Shown: positions 61,914-64,000 of the stretch, in pieces
Position numbering within the stretch: the first letter of the stretch is position 1
Layout: every line of letters starts with the position of its first letter
Assembly: GCF_003013405.1 (NCBI RefSeq)
Contig: NZ_PXZL01000026.1
Coordinates: 1 to 64,000 of the forward strand
Length of the DNA: 64,000 nucleotides
DNA from: Brevibacillus formosus
GTDB taxonomy: Bacteria > Bacillota > Bacilli > Brevibacillales > Brevibacillaceae
Direction of reading: 5' to 3'
Position numbers and translations under genes: made by a program
The notes under the pieces: generated by a model
What the model saw: only the letters and a program-made list of their open reading frames with translations
What the model was told of the DNA's origin: nothing
Databases searched by the model: none

Positions 61914-63254
61914 GTGCAAATTGTGAAGGGACAATTGTTTGCAGACGTATGCCATCACCGAGCACTGCTCGTATATTTGCCGCCAGCCTATGACAAGAGT
62001 ACGTCCCGTTTTCCCGTCATGTATGTCCATGATGGCGGTGACTTGTTTGATCCTGCGTTCAGTACTGCACTCGATGTAATCGAAGATAAGTTTGCGAAGG
62101 GGAAAATTCCTGAGCTGATTCTCGTCGGCATCCAACCAGGAAACCGCAGGGATGACTATACGCCTTGGTTTTCCAAAGCGATCTCGCCTGAGCGCAACAT
62201 TGATTTTGGAGGGCAAGGAGATGCGTATCTTTCATACGTTGCCAATGAATGCAAGGCGTATATCGACAGCAGGTACAGGACAGACCCTAGGCCGGAAAAA
62301 ACAGGGATCATCGGATTTTCGCTTGGTGGCTTGATCTCTATGTACGCTGCGCACCAATATCCGGATGTGTTCACGAAAATCGGCAGCATCTCGGGATCGT
62401 ATTGGTATGAAGGCATGGTTTCGTTTATGCGGGAAAAGAAAATGTACCATCCCGGGCTGCGCATCTACATGGATGTTGGCAGTAAGGAAGGTGCTAAAAA
62501 ACAAAACATCCAGAAGCAAATGGTCCCGCTGACAAAAGAAGCGCATCAGATATTGGCTGATAGCGGCTTCACAGCAGATCAGCTCGCCCTGTTCATTGAC
62601 GAAGGGGCGGATCATTTGAGCAAGTATGCAAACGCCAGATTTCCGGGGGCGTTGCAATGGCTCTGGAATAAGAAGGAGGAGACAGAAATGGAACTGGCCA
62701 AATTGATCAGAGAGCGTCGCTCCATTCATCGCTTTACAGATCGTGAGGTAGACCCTGCGCTTGTTACTGAACTGATGGATACAGCCGTGTGGGCGCCGAA
62801 TTATCACATGACACAACCGTGGCGCTTTATCGTGACGTACGGGGAAGGCAAGAGAAGAATCGCCGAGGCCGTGCGGATCATGAAGGAGAAGCGGGAGATT
62901 GATCCGGCGAAAAAGAAAGAAGTCGGTGAGAAGTTTTACAATAAAATCATGGCGATTCCGATGCTGATGACGGTCATCATGGAAGAAAGTCCGAATCTGA
63001 TTACCCGTCAAGACGATTTCGCTTCGACCAGCATTGTCATCCATAACTTTAGCTTGCTGGCGTGGGAAAAAGGCATCGGTTTGACATGGGAGACGTACCC
63101 GTGGATTCACGAGCCGGAATTCCGAGAAGCGATGGGCATTCGACCAGGAGAAAAAGTGCTGGGGAACCTGCATATCGGTTATCCAGCTGCGATCCCTGGT
63201 GCACAGCCGCGCATTCCAGCAGCAGAGCGCATCACACTTGTCGACAAAGCATAG
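61914..63254 (+). CDS. Siderophore esterase fused to a nitroreductase
   Basis: 446 residues in one open frame. Residues 1-255: enterochelin-esterase/YbbA-like hydrolase (LLVYLPPAYDKS, MYVHDGGDLFDP, nucleophile GFSLGGL with Ser near 135, His in DEGADHLSKY). Residues 259-446: nitroreductase (LIRERRSIHRFTDREVD, AVWAPNYHMTQPWRFIVT, LLAWEKGIGLTWETYPWI). The join has an internal ribosome site AAGGAGGAG and ATG at 62688, so the nitroreductase may also be made alone. B. subtilis has a separate esterase ybbA in the same place. GTG at 61914 or 61923 starts the chain. Substrate is probably a trilactone siderophore; the reductase may help release iron (inference). Confidence 0.85.
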   Translation: MQIVKGQLFADVCHHRALLVYLPPAYDKSTSRFPVMYVHDGGDLFDPAFSTALDVIEDKFAKGKIPELILVGIQPGNRRDDYTPWFSKAISPERNIDFGGQGDAYLSYVANECKAYIDSRYRTDPRPEKTGIIGFSLGGLISMYAAHQYPDVFTKIGSISGSYWYEGMVSFMREKKMYHPGLRIYMDVGSKEGAKKQNIQKQMVPLTKEAHQILADSGFTADQLALFIDEGADHLSKYANARFPGALQWLWNKKEETEMELAKLIRERRSIHRFTDREVDPALVTELMDTAVWAPNYHMTQPWRFIVTYGEGKRRIAEAVRIMKEKREIDPAKKKEVGEKFYNKIMAIPMLMTVIMEESPNLITRQDDFASTSIVIHNFSLLAWEKGIGLTWETYPWIHEPEFREAMGIRPGEKVLGNLHIGYPAAIPGAQPRIPAAERITLVDKA

Positions 63255-63396
63255 GACAAGATCAAGTGAATTTTTCTTGTCACAGGATTACTTTTTGTGG
63301 TACTCTTGGGTCATTCTACAAGAAAGGGTGACCATTAAGCCAATGATCTGCTAACTCCTATTTCCACAAAACTAATCGGATAAACGATGCGTTTTT

Positions 63397-63529
63397 GGAT
63401 AGGGGTAGTATGTGCATATTGGCGAATAGATGGTAAATCCTTTTTAGACTCACTAAGGGTTTCTATGTCTTTTTGACGATAATATGCGCAGCCTCCTGTC
63501 CAGATCGCAATGGATAAGGAGGTTTTTTT
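63397..63529 (+). promoter_or_regulatory. Attenuator-like leader of the MFS gene
   Basis: CCTCCTGTCCA (63492-63502) pairs with TGGATAAGGAGG (63511-63522), then seven T (63523-63529) run straight into the ATG. The 3' arm contains the AAGGAGG ribosome site, so the hairpin would both terminate transcription and hide it. GGATAGGGG (63397-63405) can pair with CTCCTGTCC (63493-63501) with two G-U pairs, an alternative fold. No other gene in 63255-63396. Confidence 0.55.
63410..63436 (+). CDS. Possible 8-codon leader peptide before MFS gene
   Basis: ATG at 63410 after AGGGG (spacing four), eight codons MCILANRW then TAA, 94 bp before the MFS start. Might be a regulatory leader because of the attenuator-like structure that follows; the codons contain no recognised stall motif. 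Confidence 0.35.
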   Translation: MCILANRW

Positions 63530-64000
63530 ATGTCAAATGTTTTGAAAAACCGCTATGTCAGGGCTATTTTGTTATCAGCATTTCTGTTGCAAATCGGAGT
63601 ATGGGTGCGCAACATGGCGATTCTGCTCTTTGTGATGGATCATACAGGAGAGGATCCGTTCGCGGTATCCATGATTTCTGTGGCAGAGTATGCGCCAATC
63701 TTTCTGTTTTCCTTTCTAGCCGGTACGTTTGCCGATCGCTGGCAACCGAGAAAAACGATGGTCTGGTGTGAGCTGCTCAGTGCTCTGTCGGTTGTCGGAG
63801 TGCTGCTTACCTTTGTTTACGGCTCGTGGAAGGCCATCTTTTTTGCCACACTCATATCAGCTATTCTCTCTCAGTTTTCTCAACCGTCTGGAATGAAGCT
63901 GTTCAAGCTGCATGTACCTGGTGAACAGCTCCAGGTGGGAATGTCCGCGTACCAGACTATTTTCGCGATCTTCATGGTATTTGGTCCGATTGTCGGTACG
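63530..64000 (+). CDS. MFS transporter, truncated by the window edge
   Basis: 157 codons present, no stop before the window end. MSNVLKNRYVRAILLSAFLLQIGVWVRNMAILLFVMDHTGEDPFAVSMISVAEYAPIFLFSFLAGTFADRWQPRKTM: MFS helix 1-2 and motif A (GTFADRWQPRK). AAGGAGG seven bases upstream of ATG. Macrolide-type efflux MefA/Cmr-like proteins (MFS_3) share this opening. Leader has attenuator-like structure. Confidence 0.85.
   Translation, partial: MSNVLKNRYVRAILLSAFLLQIGVWVRNMAILLFVMDHTGEDPFAVSMISVAEYAPIFLFSFLAGTFADRWQPRKTMVWCELLSALSVVGVLLTFVYGSWKAIFFATLISAILSQFSQPSGMKLFKLHVPGEQLQVGMSAYQTIFAIFMVFGPIVGT

Noticed and set aside
63484-63771. 95-codon ORF at the right edge
   Set aside because: Different frame from the MFS gene, no ribosome site, overlaps the hairpin and the true start at 63530.
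1-64000. CRISPR arrays, tRNA/rRNA genes, insertion sequences, prophage
   Set aside because: No regular repeat-spacer pattern, no cloverleaf or rRNA-like sequence, and no transposase, integrase or phage structural gene was seen; relics of a decayed two-component system are the only broken DNA besides one frameshift.

Overview
The window looks like chromosomal DNA of an aerobic, endospore-forming, moderate-GC member of the Bacillales, most likely Brevibacillus or a close relative. This is an inference from the gene content: a GerA-type germinant receptor operon, B. subtilis-like glp, mhq and btr-feu units, strong AGGAGG ribosome sites, and CcpA/Fur/MarR-type control sites. I see no rRNA, tRNA, CRISPR array or intact insertion sequence. 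The last gene is cut by the window edge.

Layout. 1-9 kb: glpQ and glpT, each with its own sigma-A promoter overlapped by a cre site and a GlpP-type leader terminator, bracket a MarR/nitroreductase/monooxygenase operon and a gerA-gerB-gerC operon that starts with an unlisted 41-residue membrane peptide. 9-16 kb: secreted GH18 chitinase, SstT-type transporter, a coiled-coil orphan and a chemoreceptor. 15.7-20 kb: TetR regulator divergent from an MFS/flavin monooxygenase/esterase operon with a palindromic operator. 20-29 kb: amino-acid permease, DUF420 protein, macrolide phosphotransferase with a stall-type leader peptide ending MRLR, exonuclease III, a DHFR-like reductase, a MarR gene, a membrane-anchored hydrolase and a HEAT-repeat protein. 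29.7-32.9 kb: a frameshifted MetX-like hydrolase behind a MerR-type long-spacer promoter, then a cyclase and a small membrane protein.

33-36 kb: an alkylation/base-excision repair island, alkA-nfo-(Ada zinc-domain protein) divergent from adaA, with a 13-bp perfect hairpin hiding the ribosome site of the last gene. 36-44 kb: PLP lyase, LuxR regulator, DHA2-type efflux pump, saccharopine-dehydrogenase-like enzyme, DinB protein, and an mhqN-mhqO-mhqD operon with two clear MhqR-type operators. 44-51 kb: a two-component system, small membrane proteins, a CadC-like regulator and a CadA-type metal ATPase. 51-63 kb: a double-headed peptide-type ABC ATPase with a Fur box, a deacetylase, a WYL regulator, a second DinB protein, an AT-rich orphan pair, the relics of a decayed two-component system, and a btr-feuABC-esterase siderophore unit. 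The esterase is fused in frame to a nitroreductase. A truncated MFS gene with an attenuator-like leader closes the window.

The strongest new leads are the MRLR leader upstream of the macrolide phosphotransferase, the esterase-nitroreductase fusion in the siderophore operon, the terminator/SD-sequestering leader at the right edge, the Fur-controlled double ABC ATPase, and the hairpin-masked Ada-domain gene. Ribosome-site, promoter and operator calls were made by eye; no database search was possible.
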